A DNA stretch of 14,700 nt from JAVWPP01 sp036635835 (GCA_036635835.1 JAVWPP010000029.1:1-14700), one strand, 5' to 3'. Positions 1 to 7,343 are shown, counted from the first letter of the stretch. Numbers and translations are program-made. The notes: generated by a model not told the origin, from the sequence alone.

Positions 1-72
1 TTAGCCTAGGGAAAATAGAGAGTCGCCAATTTTTTTATGCCCAAAAACAGATTTAGTCTGCAAATATAGAGT

Positions 73-102
73 AAAAATAACACTAACGTGCTATTTTTTT
101 TT
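73..102 (+). terminator. Probable rho-independent terminator of an upstream unit
   Basis: A stem (76-83 with 88-95, one A-C mismatch, TAAC loop) runs into a tract of nine T. Flanking A residues at 73-75 can extend the stem into the T tract. No coding sequence could be assigned to bases 1-72, so this probably ends a transcript that starts outside the window. The stem is short and AT-rich, so the call is moderate. I found no convincing promoter between here and the gene at 172. Confidence 0.45.
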
Positions 103-171
103 GTCTTTTATTAGAAAAACTATTCATAGAAAAAATATATTTACATAACTATATATATTGGAGGGGATATA

Positions 172-1989
172 ATGTATGAAATATGTGGATATATAAATTC
201 AAGTAAAACTATAGAAAGAAAATATCTAAGGCATATGATAGAAAAACTAGATAAAAACATAGTAAAAAAAGATTTTAAATATATAGAAGAACATATTGCT
301 TTAGGACAAATATTACCTGAAGTAAATAAAAAGAATAAAATATATGAAGACGACAAATATATAGTCATCGTAGATGGAGAAATATTTAATATACAAGAAA
401 TAAGCAAAGACTTAAAAGAAAAAGGATATAAATTTGTAGAAGAATCAAGTGCAGAATACATAAACAAGGCATACATAGAATATGGAGCAACGTTCCTAGA
501 TATATTAAATGGTGCATTTGTAATATGTATTTTAGAAAAAATAGAACATACAATATTTATAGCAAGAGATAAGCTTGGCCTAAAATCTATATATTATACA
601 AAAACAGAAGACGAAGACTATGTATTTGCAACTGAAATAAAAGGATTACTAGCATATAGAGGAGTATATCCTGTACTAAACAAACAAGCAGCAATGGAAT
701 TAATAGGCCTTGGACCTGCACATACACCAGGATTAACATACTACAAAGACATATATGAAATAGAGCCTGGACAATATGCATACATAAAAGATAATAATAT
801 TACAAAACATACATATTGGGACATAGAAGAAGTAAGTAAAAATATAAAAATATCAGATAACATAGAGCAAGCAGAAAGAAAAATAAGATATATATTAAAA
901 GATGCAGTAAAAAAACAAAGTGAGTGTATAAATAAAAGCTGTTCAATGCTTTCAGGCGGACTAGATTCAAGTATACTAACAAAAATACTTTCAGAAAAAG
1001 AAAAGTCGGTTGATACGTTTTCCATAGATTTTAAAGATAACGATAAAAACTTTAAAAGCACAGAATATCAAAGTACAGCAGACAAATATTACGTAGACAA
1101 AATGGTAAAATATCTAAAAACAACACATATGACTGTTTTATTAGAAAACAAAGAACTATTTAATGCACTATCTAACAGTTTAATAGCAAGAGATTCGCCA
1201 GGAATGGCAGACATAGATGCATCATTATATTTATTTTGTAAAAATATAAGAGAATGTGGCCATGAAACTGCGTTTTCAGGAGAGTGTTCAGATGAAATAT
1301 TTGGCGGATATCCTTGGTTTTACAAAGAAAAATTAATGAAATATGATGGATTTCCATGGGCAATGTCTGAAAAATTAAGAAAAAATATAATAAATAAAAA
1401 CATCTCTGGAATGACAAAATACGTTAGAAAAAAATATGAAAACGAAAAAAATAAAGTTAAAAAAACAGACGAAAATAATTTTGAAAACAGATACAAAGAG
1501 ATAAACTATTTAACAATAAAATTTTTCATGCCCGTTTTAATAGAGAGAGTAGAAAAAATGGCAAGAGCAAATAATTTAGAAATACGAGTACCTTTTGCAG
1601 ACTACCGTATATTTGAATATGTATATAATTTAGATGTAAAATATAAATTAGGTGATGAAAAAAATAAAGAAAAATATATACTTAGAAAAGCTTTTGAAAG
1701 TGAATTACCAGAAGAAATTGTATATAGAAAAAAATCTCCATTTCCTAAAACATACGATGTAGAATACTTAAAAACATTAGAAAATGCAGTAGCAGAAATA
1801 CTCAAATCTAAAGATAATAAAATATTTAAAATACTAGATAAAGAATACATAAAGCAAATAATAGAAAGCCATGGTAGAGAAATAACAGAAAATTTTTTCG
1901 GGCAACTAATGACTTACCCACAAATACTAGCATACATAATTCAAATAGACATATGGCTTGAGGTTTATGACGTAATAATAGATTTATAA
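172..1989 (+). CDS. Asparagine synthetase B-like protein with a degenerate glutaminase domain
   Basis: 605 residues with the two-domain layout of class-II glutamine amidotransferase asparagine synthetases. The C-terminal synthetase half looks intact: ATP-pyrophosphatase loop SGGLDSS at 261-267, SGECSDEIFGG at 369-379, then RVPF and a C-terminal LP..I..RKK segment. This half makes beta-aspartyl-AMP from aspartate and ATP and attacks it with ammonia. The N-terminal half aligns without gaps to MCGIAGYIN-type starts, but the nucleophile Cys2 is Tyr here; the only nearby Cys is residue 5. By eye, E. coli Arg49, Asn74 and Asp98 correspond to Leu48, Asp68 and Ser93, and the RGPD motif is absent. The fold signatures DGEIFN and ARDKLGLKSIYY remain. 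Inference: it uses free ammonia, a partner glutaminase or another acceptor. The start is fixed by GGAGGGG at 160-166, 5 nt before ATG. An amidotransferase for a modified metabolite or peptide is the alternative. Confidence 0.85.
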   Translation: MYEICGYINSSKTIERKYLRHMIEKLDKNIVKKDFKYIEEHIALGQILPEVNKKNKIYEDDKYIVIVDGEIFNIQEISKDLKEKGYKFVEESSAEYINKAYIEYGATFLDILNGAFVICILEKIEHTIFIARDKLGLKSIYYTKTEDEDYVFATEIKGLLAYRGVYPVLNKQAAMELIGLGPAHTPGLTYYKDIYEIEPGQYAYIKDNNITKHTYWDIEEVSKNIKISDNIEQAERKIRYILKDAVKKQSECINKSCSMLSGGLDSSILTKILSEKEKSVDTFSIDFKDNDKNFKSTEYQSTADKYYVDKMVKYLKTTHMTVLLENKELFNALSNSLIARDSPGMADIDASLYLFCKNIRECGHETAFSGECSDEIFGGYPWFYKEKLMKYDGFPWAMSEKLRKNIINKNISGMTKYVRKKYENEKNKVKKTDENNFENRYKEINYLTIKFFMPVLIERVEKMARANNLEIRVPFADYRIFEYVYNLDVKYKLGDEKNKEKYILRKAFESELPEEIVYRKKSPFPKTYDVEYLKTLENAVAEILKSKDNKIFKILDKEYIKQIIESHGREITENFFGQLMTYPQILAYIIQIDIWLEVYDVIIDL

Positions 1990-2013
1990 AAACAGTAAAA
2001 TATAAAGTATATA

Positions 2014-2042
2014 TTGCAAAAACTTGCTAAGTGGTATATTAT
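2014..2042 (+). promoter_or_regulatory. Possible sigma-A promoter for trmL-pfk
   Basis: TTGCAA (2014-2019), a 17-nt spacer and TATTAT (2037-2042). An overlapping extended -10 reading, TGGTATATT, is at 2032-2040. It lies in the 70-nt gap after the asparagine synthetase gene. The region is very AT-rich, so chance matches are likely. Confidence 0.4.
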
Positions 2043-2059
2043 ATATATAGGTGATTAAA

Positions 2060-2551
2060 ATGAAATTAAATGTAGTATTAGTAGAACCTGAAATACCACA
2101 AAACACTGGAAATATTGCTAGAACATGTGCTTCGCTAGGAGCAACTTTACATTTAGTACATCCACTAGGTTTTGATATTTCAGAAAAAGCAGTAAAAAGA
2201 GCAGGGCTAGATTATTGGGACAAATTAGATATAATAGAATATAAAAATCTAGAAGAATTCAAAGAAAAAAACAAAGAACATGTAGGCAGAATGTTTCTAT
2301 TAACAACAAAAGGTAAACATGTATATAGCGAAGTTGAATACAAAGATGGAGACTATATTGTTTTTGGAAAAGAAACAAAAGGACTACCAGAAGATTATAT
2401 ATTAGAAAATATGGACAATGCGGTAAGAGTTCCAATGGGATATAACATTAGATCGCTAAACTTATCTAATACAGTAGCAATTGTAGCATATGAAGCGGCA
2501 AGGCAGCTAAAATATATAGGTTTAGAAGAAACAAGCAAATATTTTGAATAA
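2060..2551 (+). CDS. trmL: tRNA (cytidine/uridine-34 2'-O)-methyltransferase TrmL
   Basis: 163-residue SPOUT-class (SpoU/TrmH) methyltransferase. The family transfers methyl from SAM to the 2'-OH of wobble nucleotide 34 in leucine tRNAs. The three SPOUT motifs that form the trefoil knot are clear: EPEIPQNTGNIAR at 9-21, VFGKETKGLP at 101-110 and VRVPMGYNIRSLNLSNTVAI near 122-141. Length matches the stand-alone family, with no extra RNA-binding domain. An upstream in-frame GTG at 2051 would add three residues, but it overlaps the Shine-Dalgarno AGGTGA (2049-2054). The ATG at 2060 has normal spacing and gives the family-typical MKLNVVLVEPE start. The stop lies 15 nt before the phosphofructokinase gene, so the two are probably co-transcribed. 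Confidence 0.93.
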   Translation: MKLNVVLVEPEIPQNTGNIARTCASLGATLHLVHPLGFDISEKAVKRAGLDYWDKLDIIEYKNLEEFKEKNKEHVGRMFLLTTKGKHVYSEVEYKDGDYIVFGKETKGLPEDYILENMDNAVRVPMGYNIRSLNLSNTVAIVAYEAARQLKYIGLEETSKYFE

Positions 2552-2566
2552 AAAGGTGGTAAACAT

Positions 2567-3643
2567 ATGAAAAAAATAGCTATAATGACTGCAGGCGGAG
2601 ATTGCTGCGGATTAAATAATGTAATATATACAATTGTAAAAATAGCAAATGAAAGAAACATAGAAGTACTAGGAATTGAAGATGGATATAAAGGCTTTGT
2701 AGAAGGAAAATATATCAAATTGGATTTTAAAAAAGTCAAAGATATATATCATATAGGTGGAAGCATACTTGGATCTTCAAATAAAGAATGTCCATTTAAA
2801 TATTTAGTAAACAAAGAAAAAAAAGAATATAAAGATATGACTAAAACAGCCATAGATAAATTAAATGACATAGATATCAATGACATTATAATAGTGGGCG
2901 GAGACGGCACTTTAGACTCAGCTAGAGACATATATGAAAACGGTATGAATGTTATCGGCATACCTAAAACTATAGATAATGATATGGGAGCATCAGATGT
3001 TACAATAGGTTTTGAAACAGCTGTAGAAGCAAACGTAGAAGCTATGGCAAAAATTAAAACTACTGCTGCATCTCATAGAAGATGTATAGTACTTGAGACA
3101 ATGGGTAGAACTGCAGGTTTCCTTACTTTATACACTGGAGTTGCAGGAGCAGCAGATGTTATACTTTTACCTGAAATAGACTTTAATCTAGAGAAAGTTT
3201 GTAACATAGTAAAAGATAAAGCAAAAGCAGGTCAAAGAGATATATTAATTGTTATGTCTGAAGCTGCAAAAGAAAATGGAGCGAGTATAAGTATTGGAAA
3301 AATAGTAGAAGACAGTTTTGAACAAGTAAGATATGGTGGCGCGGCAGATAAGCTTGCTAAACAAATTGAAATGATAACAAATATAGAAACAAGAGCTCAG
3401 GTTTTAGGTTACATACAAAGAGGCGGAGAAACATGTGCAATGGACAGAATACTTGCTACTAGATTAGCTGCAAAAGCCATAGACCTATTATGCGAGGACA
3501 AAGGCGGAGTTATAGTAGGAGTAAAAGGAAGCCTAGTTAAAACTATGCAGTTTCCTAAAGATCGAATTCCTAGAATATTAAATACAGAAACAAATGATTT
3601 GGTAAAAGCCGCAAGAAATATGGGTATATCTTTCGGAGATTAA
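2567..3643 (+). CDS. 6-phosphofructokinase, PFK_mixed type (G104/K124 signature)
   Basis: 358 residues. Phosphorylates fructose 6-phosphate at C1 in glycolysis. Motifs: GGDCCGLNN (10-18), LGSSNKECPF (68-77), GGDGTLD (111-117), PKTIDND (133-139, catalytic base Asp137), LETMGRTAG (176-184) and RGG. The residue equivalent to E. coli Gly104 is Gly114, as in ATP enzymes. The residue equivalent to Gly124 is Lys134, as in pyrophosphate enzymes. This combination, with LGSSN in place of the E. coli LGSAR-type motif, places it in the mixed ATP/PPi group rather than with classical allosteric PfkA, so the phosphoryl donor cannot be read from sequence. Residue 14 is Cys where Pro is usual (GGDCPG). Shine-Dalgarno AAGGTGG at 2553-2559, 7 nt before ATG. 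Last gene of its transcript, followed by a perfect terminator. Confidence 0.9.
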   Translation: MKKIAIMTAGGDCCGLNNVIYTIVKIANERNIEVLGIEDGYKGFVEGKYIKLDFKKVKDIYHIGGSILGSSNKECPFKYLVNKEKKEYKDMTKTAIDKLNDIDINDIIIVGGDGTLDSARDIYENGMNVIGIPKTIDNDMGASDVTIGFETAVEANVEAMAKIKTTAASHRRCIVLETMGRTAGFLTLYTGVAGAADVILLPEIDFNLEKVCNIVKDKAKAGQRDILIVMSEAAKENGASISIGKIVEDSFEQVRYGGAADKLAKQIEMITNIETRAQVLGYIQRGGETCAMDRILATRLAAKAIDLLCEDKGGVIVGVKGSLVKTMQFPKDRIPRILNTETNDLVKAARNMGISFGD

Positions 3644-3649
3644 TTTACT

Positions 3650-3683
3650 AGAAGAATAATGTAAAAATTATTCTTCTTTTTTT
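3650..3683 (+). terminator. Rho-independent terminator after phosphofructokinase
   Basis: A perfect 11-bp stem (3650-3660 with 3667-3677), a 6-nt loop GTAAAA and a T tract to 3683, starting 7 nt after the stop codon. It separates the phosphofructokinase unit from the VanW gene. Confidence 0.9.
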
Positions 3684-3731
3684 GGCATAATAAAAAAAGA
3701 AACGATAAGTAGCAAAATATAAAGATAAAAC

Positions 3732-3760
3732 TAGACATATTATTACAAGTGTGATATCAT
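3732..3760 (+). promoter_or_regulatory. Probable sigma-A promoter for the VanW-domain gene
   Basis: TAGACA (3732-3737), a 17-nt spacer and TATCAT (3755-3760), preceded by TG for an extended -10. The implied transcription start near 3767 leaves a very short leader before GAGGT at 3769-3773. Confidence 0.45.
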
Positions 3761-3778
3761 ATATATGCGAGGTATAAC

Positions 3779-5692
3779 ATGAAAAAATTTGATGATCAAG
3801 TGGAAAAACTTAAAAAAGATATAGTCAAAGAAGAAAAGAAAAAAATAAAAAAAGAAAATGACAAAATGGAAAAGGAAACTTTATCATTAGATGAACAAAT
3901 AGAAAAAAACGAATATATTTTTGACGAGCAAGAAAAAGAAGAAATGAAAAAAGATATTTTAGCAGAAGTAAAAGCTAAAATTGCTAAGAAAAAAGCAATA
4001 TTAGAAGAAAAGCATCTTTCTAGAAAAGAAAGATCAAAAGCTAAAAAAGAAGAAAAAGAAGAACCAAAAGAAGAAAAAGAAGAGTTTGCATTTAAAGAGA
4101 AATTTCAGGAAATATTAAATAAACTTCATTCGAAAAAAAGTATTCTTAATGCGGTACTAATAATAATTCCAGTTTGCTTTCTTTTAAGTATAATTGCATT
4201 TATGTTTTGCAATAAAATTTCTACTAAGGTATATTCAAATGTGTATTTAGAAAATGTAGATTTTTCTAAAATGACTGCTAAAGAAGTAGAAAAAAATATA
4301 ATTAAAATATATGAAGAAAATCCTTTAGAAGCTATTGTAGAAATTTATCAAGGAGAAAAACTTATAGATAGTATAATAGCAGATGACATAGATTTCGAAG
4401 TAGATGTAGCAGCTACTAAAAAGCAAATGCTAGATCACGGAAGAGATAAAGATATTTTCAGCAACAATTTAAAAATATTTAGTGGATTATTTAATAAAAC
4501 AAATTTTAAATTTAAATATGAATATGATGAGCAAAAATTTGATGAAGCTATCGAATTCTTATCTACAACAATGGATGGAAAAGCTATAGACGATAAATTT
4601 GAAATTGATGAAGCTAAACGTACATTAGTTATAACTGTAGGTAAAAAAGGCAAAACTGTAGATAAAGAAGATTTGAAAAAAGAAGTAATAAAATTGCTAG
4701 AAAAACAAGAAGCACATAAATATGTAGTTAAAGAAATAGAATCAATGCCTAAGTCTTTAGATTTAAATGATGTTTCTAGTAAAGTTAAAAGAAATGCTCA
4801 AGATGCGGCAGTAATAAATGTAGAAGGAAAAATACCTGAATTTAGAAGAGAAATAGTTGGCTATGATTATAATGATGAGTCACTAAAAAGCGAACTAGAT
4901 AAGGCTGAAAATAAAGTAGAAGGTAAAATTATAGATTACAAATTAACAGTAATTGAACCTAAGGTAAAATATAGAGATATAGCATGGCAAAAATACGAAG
5001 ATGTATTAGGAGCAAAGACTACTACTTTTGCAGCGTCAAATGTTCCAAGATCTACTAATTTAAGAATAGCATTAAAAAATATAAATGGAACAATTATTAT
5101 GCCAGGAGAAGTATTCTCATACAATAAAGCTGTAGGTCCTATAAATGAAGCAAATGGATTTAGACCAGCAGGTATATTTAAAAATGGAACAGTAGCAACA
5201 GAAACAGGCGGAGGAGTTTGCCAAACTGTATCAACTTTATATAACGCAGTACTTTCTTCAAACTTACAAGTTATAGAAAGAAAAAGACATGGGTTATTTG
5301 CAAACTACGTACCAGCGAGTTTAGATGCAACTATTTATCAGTATGCTTATGATTTTAAATTTAAGAATACAAGAAATTATCCAGTAAAAATTTCAACATG
5401 GTATGCAAACGGAAGCTTAGGTGTTAAAATCATGGGAACTAAAGAGGAAGATGATTGTGATATAATATTATCAAGTAGAGTTCTCCAAACAATACCATTT
5501 ACAACAACTGAAGTGCAAGATCCAACACTTGCTAAAGGTACAAAGGTTGTTAAAGTAGGCGGATGCCCTGGATATGTTTCAGAATCATATAAAATATATA
5601 AAAAAAATGGTGCAACAATTAAAACTGAATTAATTACTAAAGATACATATAAACCAACTAACAAAGTAATAAATGTAGGAACTAGAGAATAG
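3779..5692 (+). CDS. Membrane-anchored VanW/G5-domain cell-wall protein with charged cytoplasmic head
   Basis: 637 residues, YoaR-type (COG2720) architecture. Residues 1-118 are Lys/Glu-rich and mostly helical, likely a cytoplasmic coiled coil. A single membrane segment is at about 122-144. An extracellular region at about 150-400 resembles PG_binding_4 domains. A VanW domain at about 405-553 carries PGEVFSYNKAVGP and GGGVCQTVSTLYNA, and a G5-like domain follows from about 560 to the C-terminus. The family is named after VanW of vancomycin-resistance clusters, but most members sit outside them, and no resistance can be inferred. A wall-binding or wall-remodelling role is inferred from the domains. 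The unusual part is the long charged head, where many relatives begin close to the membrane helix. GAGGT lies 5 nt before ATG. Flanking terminators make it monocistronic. Confidence 0.88.
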   Translation: MKKFDDQVEKLKKDIVKEEKKKIKKENDKMEKETLSLDEQIEKNEYIFDEQEKEEMKKDILAEVKAKIAKKKAILEEKHLSRKERSKAKKEEKEEPKEEKEEFAFKEKFQEILNKLHSKKSILNAVLIIIPVCFLLSIIAFMFCNKISTKVYSNVYLENVDFSKMTAKEVEKNIIKIYEENPLEAIVEIYQGEKLIDSIIADDIDFEVDVAATKKQMLDHGRDKDIFSNNLKIFSGLFNKTNFKFKYEYDEQKFDEAIEFLSTTMDGKAIDDKFEIDEAKRTLVITVGKKGKTVDKEDLKKEVIKLLEKQEAHKYVVKEIESMPKSLDLNDVSSKVKRNAQDAAVINVEGKIPEFRREIVGYDYNDESLKSELDKAENKVEGKIIDYKLTVIEPKVKYRDIAWQKYEDVLGAKTTTFAASNVPRSTNLRIALKNINGTIIMPGEVFSYNKAVGPINEANGFRPAGIFKNGTVATETGGGVCQTVSTLYNAVLSSNLQVIERKRHGLFANYVPASLDATIYQYAYDFKFKNTRNYPVKISTWYANGSLGVKIMGTKEEDDCDIILSSRVLQTIPFTTTEVQDPTLAKGTKVVKVGGCPGYVSESYKIYKKNGATIKTELITKDTYKPTNKVINVGTRE

Positions 5693-5709
5693 CTTAGGCT
5701 GTTCTTTTT
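5686..5709 (+). terminator. Rho-independent terminator overlapping the VanW gene stop codon
   Basis: Stem AGAATAGC (5686-5693) pairs with GCTGTTCT (5698-5705) with one G-T pair and loop TTAG, then a T tract. The TAG stop (5690-5692) is inside the left arm. Confidence 0.8.
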
Positions 5710-5717
5710 CCTTTTAA

Positions 5718-5736
5718 AATATGTCGGAATATGTCG
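5718..5736 (+). repeat. Tandem direct repeat AATATGTCG, one helical turn apart
   Basis: AATATGTCG occurs at 5718-5726 and again at 5728-5736, a 10-nt period, so both copies face the same side of the helix. It lies about 30 nt upstream of the distal promoter before lexA. It resembles a LexA half-site (TATGTTCG) with one base missing, but the identity of any binding protein is unknown. Confidence 0.5.
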
Positions 5737-5766
5737 ATCGATTTTTCAAAAACTTTTACTTTTCTA

Positions 5767-5795
5767 TTGACATTCTAAAACGACTGTTCTATAAT
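5767..5795 (+). promoter_or_regulatory. Consensus sigma-A promoter P1, distal to lexA
   Basis: TTGACA (5767-5772), exactly 17 nt, then TATAAT (5790-5795): a full-consensus promoter, the strongest in the window. The implied start near 5802 gives a leader of about 128 nt before lexA. No convincing small open reading frame follows it. Confidence 0.8.
5778..5789. promoter_or_regulatory. Possible LexA box in the P1 spacer
   Basis: AAAC-GACT-GTTC matches the core GAAC-N4-GTTC of Gram-positive SOS boxes at 7 of 8 specified bases and lies between the -35 and -10 of P1, where repressor binding would block RNA polymerase. Inference from position and similarity only. Confidence 0.45.
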
Positions 5796-5858
5796 ATATA
5801 CTTAGCGGAAGGGTAAAATAATTGAGCTTTAGTTAAATTTTTTACTAAAAAAAAAGTG

Positions 5859-5887
5859 TTGACAAACATCTGTCCGTATAGTAATAT
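5859..5887 (+). promoter_or_regulatory. Sigma-A promoter P2, proximal to lexA
   Basis: TTGACA (5859-5864), a 17-nt spacer and TAATAT (5882-5887). The implied start near 5894 leaves a leader of about 35 nt. A 6-bp palindrome TAAACT-AA-AGTTTA (5895-5908) sits at the implied start of transcription; its role is unknown. Confidence 0.65.
5863..5876. promoter_or_regulatory. Candidate LexA operator in the P2 spacer
   Basis: CAAACATCTGTCCG matches the Gram-positive SOS consensus CGAACATATGTTCG at 11 of 14 positions. It starts within the -35 of P2 and fills much of the spacer. Autorepression of lexA through such a box is established in Bacillus; here it is inferred. Confidence 0.6.
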
Positions 5888-5929
5888 AGATATGTAAACT
5901 AAAGTTTAAAAAAGAAGGAGAGTAAAAGA

Positions 5930-6574
5930 ATGTTAAAAGAAAAAGAAAAACTAGTATATGATTATATAAGAAAATTTATAGATACAAATTCTTATCCACC
6001 ATCAATAAGAGATATACTTAAGGATCTTAATTTTAAATCTACAGCAACTGTACATAGTTATGTTGAAAGGTTAGTTGAAAAAGGATATATAATAAAACAT
6101 GATCAGAAAACAAGAGCAATAAAAATCGTTAAAGAAAAATTACCAATTGAAGAGAGAATAAAAGCAAGCGGACCAGAACTTGATGAAATTAAATATTTAA
6201 AAGTACCTTTAATAGGTGATGTTGCTGCAGGTGCTCCAATACTTGCAGAAGAAAATATAGAAGATATACTTGCAATACCTCAAAATTTTGTTAGAACAAA
6301 AAAAGGTCAAGAAACTTATATGTTAAGAGTTAAAGGTGAAAGCATGATTGAAGCTGGAATATATGATAAAGATTTCATTATTGTGGCTAAAGATAATACT
6401 GCAAAAAATGGAGATATTGTTGTTGCTTTAATAGACGATGAAGCTACAGTTAAAACTTTTTACAAAGAAAAAAATTATATTAGATTACAACCAGAAAATA
6501 AAACTATGGAACCAATAATCGTTGAAGATGTTAAGATATTAGGAAAAGTAGTTGGATTATTTAGAAAAATGTAA
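5930..6574 (+). CDS. lexA: SOS response repressor LexA
   Basis: 214 residues, the normal length. The N-terminal winged helix-turn-helix (about 1-65) has SYPPSIRDILKDL followed by the recognition region STATVHSYVERLVEKGYI. The C-terminal S24 peptidase domain (about 90-214) has the Ala100-Gly101 self-cleavage site in GDVAAGAP, nucleophile Ser138 in KGESMI and general-base Lys175 in EATVKTFY. LexA represses DNA-repair genes and cuts itself when RecA-ssDNA filaments form. All cleavage residues are present, so it should be functional. Shine-Dalgarno AAGGAG at 5915-5920, 9 nt before ATG. Two promoters with LexA-like boxes lie upstream, consistent with autoregulation. Confidence 0.96.
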   Translation: MLKEKEKLVYDYIRKFIDTNSYPPSIRDILKDLNFKSTATVHSYVERLVEKGYIIKHDQKTRAIKIVKEKLPIEERIKASGPELDEIKYLKVPLIGDVAAGAPILAEENIEDILAIPQNFVRTKKGQETYMLRVKGESMIEAGIYDKDFIIVAKDNTAKNGDIVVALIDDEATVKTFYKEKNYIRLQPENKTMEPIIVEDVKILGKVVGLFRKM

Positions 6575-6580
6575 AACAAA

Positions 6581-6608
6581 AGATAGAGTAAAAGCTCTAT
6601 CTAATTTT
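6581..6608 (+). terminator. Weak or partial terminator after lexA
   Basis: A perfect 8-bp stem AGATAGAG (6581-6588) with CTCTATCT (6595-6602), but only AATTTT follows. The short T run suggests incomplete termination, so some read-through into the hemolysin III gene is possible. Confidence 0.5.
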
Positions 6609-6654
6609 AAAAAAGATAATTAGCGTCAAGTAATAATTATAGAGGAGAAAGAAA

Positions 6655-7299
6655 ATGTCACAAAAATTAAAAGAAGAAATTGCTAATGCAATAACACATG
6701 GACTTGGTGCAGTCTTTGCACTAATAGCATTAATAGTAATGGTAATACTTGCAGCGATGCATGGCACAGTATGGCACGTTACAAGTGTATGTATATACGG
6801 TTTAACAATGTTTATACTGTATTTAATGTCTACTTTATATCATTCTTTATATGCAACAAAAGCAGTAAAAGTATTTAAGGTATTTGATCATGCATCTATA
6901 TACCTTCTAATAGCTGGAACATACACACCATTTACACTTTTAGTACTTAGAGAACAAGGAATGATAGGCTGGGTAATATTTGCTACAGTTTGGGCCCTTG
7001 CAATAATAGGAATTGTTTTAAGTACTTTATGTATTAATAAATTTAAAGTCCTTAAAACAATATGCTATATAGGAATGGGATGGGTTATTTTATTTGCGTT
7101 TAACCCGTTAATTGAGCAGTTTAAAATAGACAATAATATGGGCTGTTTGTACTGGCTTATAGCAGGCGGACTTTCATATACATTAGGATGTATATTCTAT
7201 CTTGCAAAAAATATGAAATACTCGCATTCAATATGGCATTTATTCGTACTTGCTGGAAGTGTATTTCATTTTATAGCTGTAACTTGTTATCTAATTTAA
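6655..7299 (+). CDS. Hemolysin III / PAQR-family seven-helix membrane protein
   Basis: 214 residues with about seven hydrophobic segments (roughly 17-35, 44-65, 79-97, 104-124, 135-152, 163-184, 193-213). PAQR/HlyIII signatures: E-x2-N-x2-TH near 8-15, S59-x3-His63, DHASIYLLIAGTYTPF at 78-93 and His191-x3-His195 with His205 near the end. These Ser, Asp and His residues form a buried zinc site in PAQR receptors and are thought to give hydrolase-like chemistry on lipids. Bacterial members are called hemolysin III from one Bacillus cereus protein; lytic activity should not be assumed. Shine-Dalgarno AGAGGAGA just upstream of ATG. No strong promoter was found in the 80-nt gap after lexA, so expression may come from lexA read-through or an unrecognised signal. 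Confidence 0.9.
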   Translation: MSQKLKEEIANAITHGLGAVFALIALIVMVILAAMHGTVWHVTSVCIYGLTMFILYLMSTLYHSLYATKAVKVFKVFDHASIYLLIAGTYTPFTLLVLREQGMIGWVIFATVWALAIIGIVLSTLCINKFKVLKTICYIGMGWVILFAFNPLIEQFKIDNNMGCLYWLIAGGLSYTLGCIFYLAKNMKYSHSIWHLFVLAGSVFHFIAVTCYLI

Positions 7300-7309
7300 T
7301 CATAATATG
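7282..7309 (+). promoter_or_regulatory. Possible sigma-K promoter upstream of dpaB
   Basis: CATAATATG at 7301-7309 matches the mother-cell sigma-K -10 consensus CATANNNTA at all specified bases but the last. AC at 7282-7283 lies at about the right distance for the short -35 element. SpoVF is sigma-K dependent in B. subtilis, which fits. The elements are short and the DNA AT-rich, so this is tentative. Confidence 0.3.
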
Positions 7310-7343
7310 TAGTATGCATGAAAAAATGCGTAGGAGAGTATAT

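Noticed and set aside
168..173. TATAAT hexamer near the asparagine synthetase start
   Set aside because: It overlaps the ATG and follows the ribosome binding site, so it cannot be the promoter of this gene.
2051..2059. GTG start for trmL
   Set aside because: The GTG lies within the Shine-Dalgarno AGGTGA used for the ATG at 2060; family members start at the later Met.
3779..5692. Vancomycin resistance determinant
   Set aside because: VanW domains are common in clostridial wall proteins; no vanA/B ligase, vanH, vanX or vanRS gene is present.
5841..5856. Terminator before P2 of lexA
   Set aside because: The hairpin CTTTAGT/ACTAAA is followed by A residues, not T, on the + strand, and lacks a T tract on the - strand too.
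5895..5908. Palindrome TAAACT-AA-AGTTTA as a LexA box
   Set aside because: It lacks the GAAC/GTTC spacing; such short AT-rich palindromes are expected by chance here.
7188..7343. N-terminal extension of dpaB into the hemolysin III gene
   Set aside because: The extra residues do not resemble SpoVFB, the segment overlaps a clear gene, and a good ribosome binding site precedes ATG 7344.
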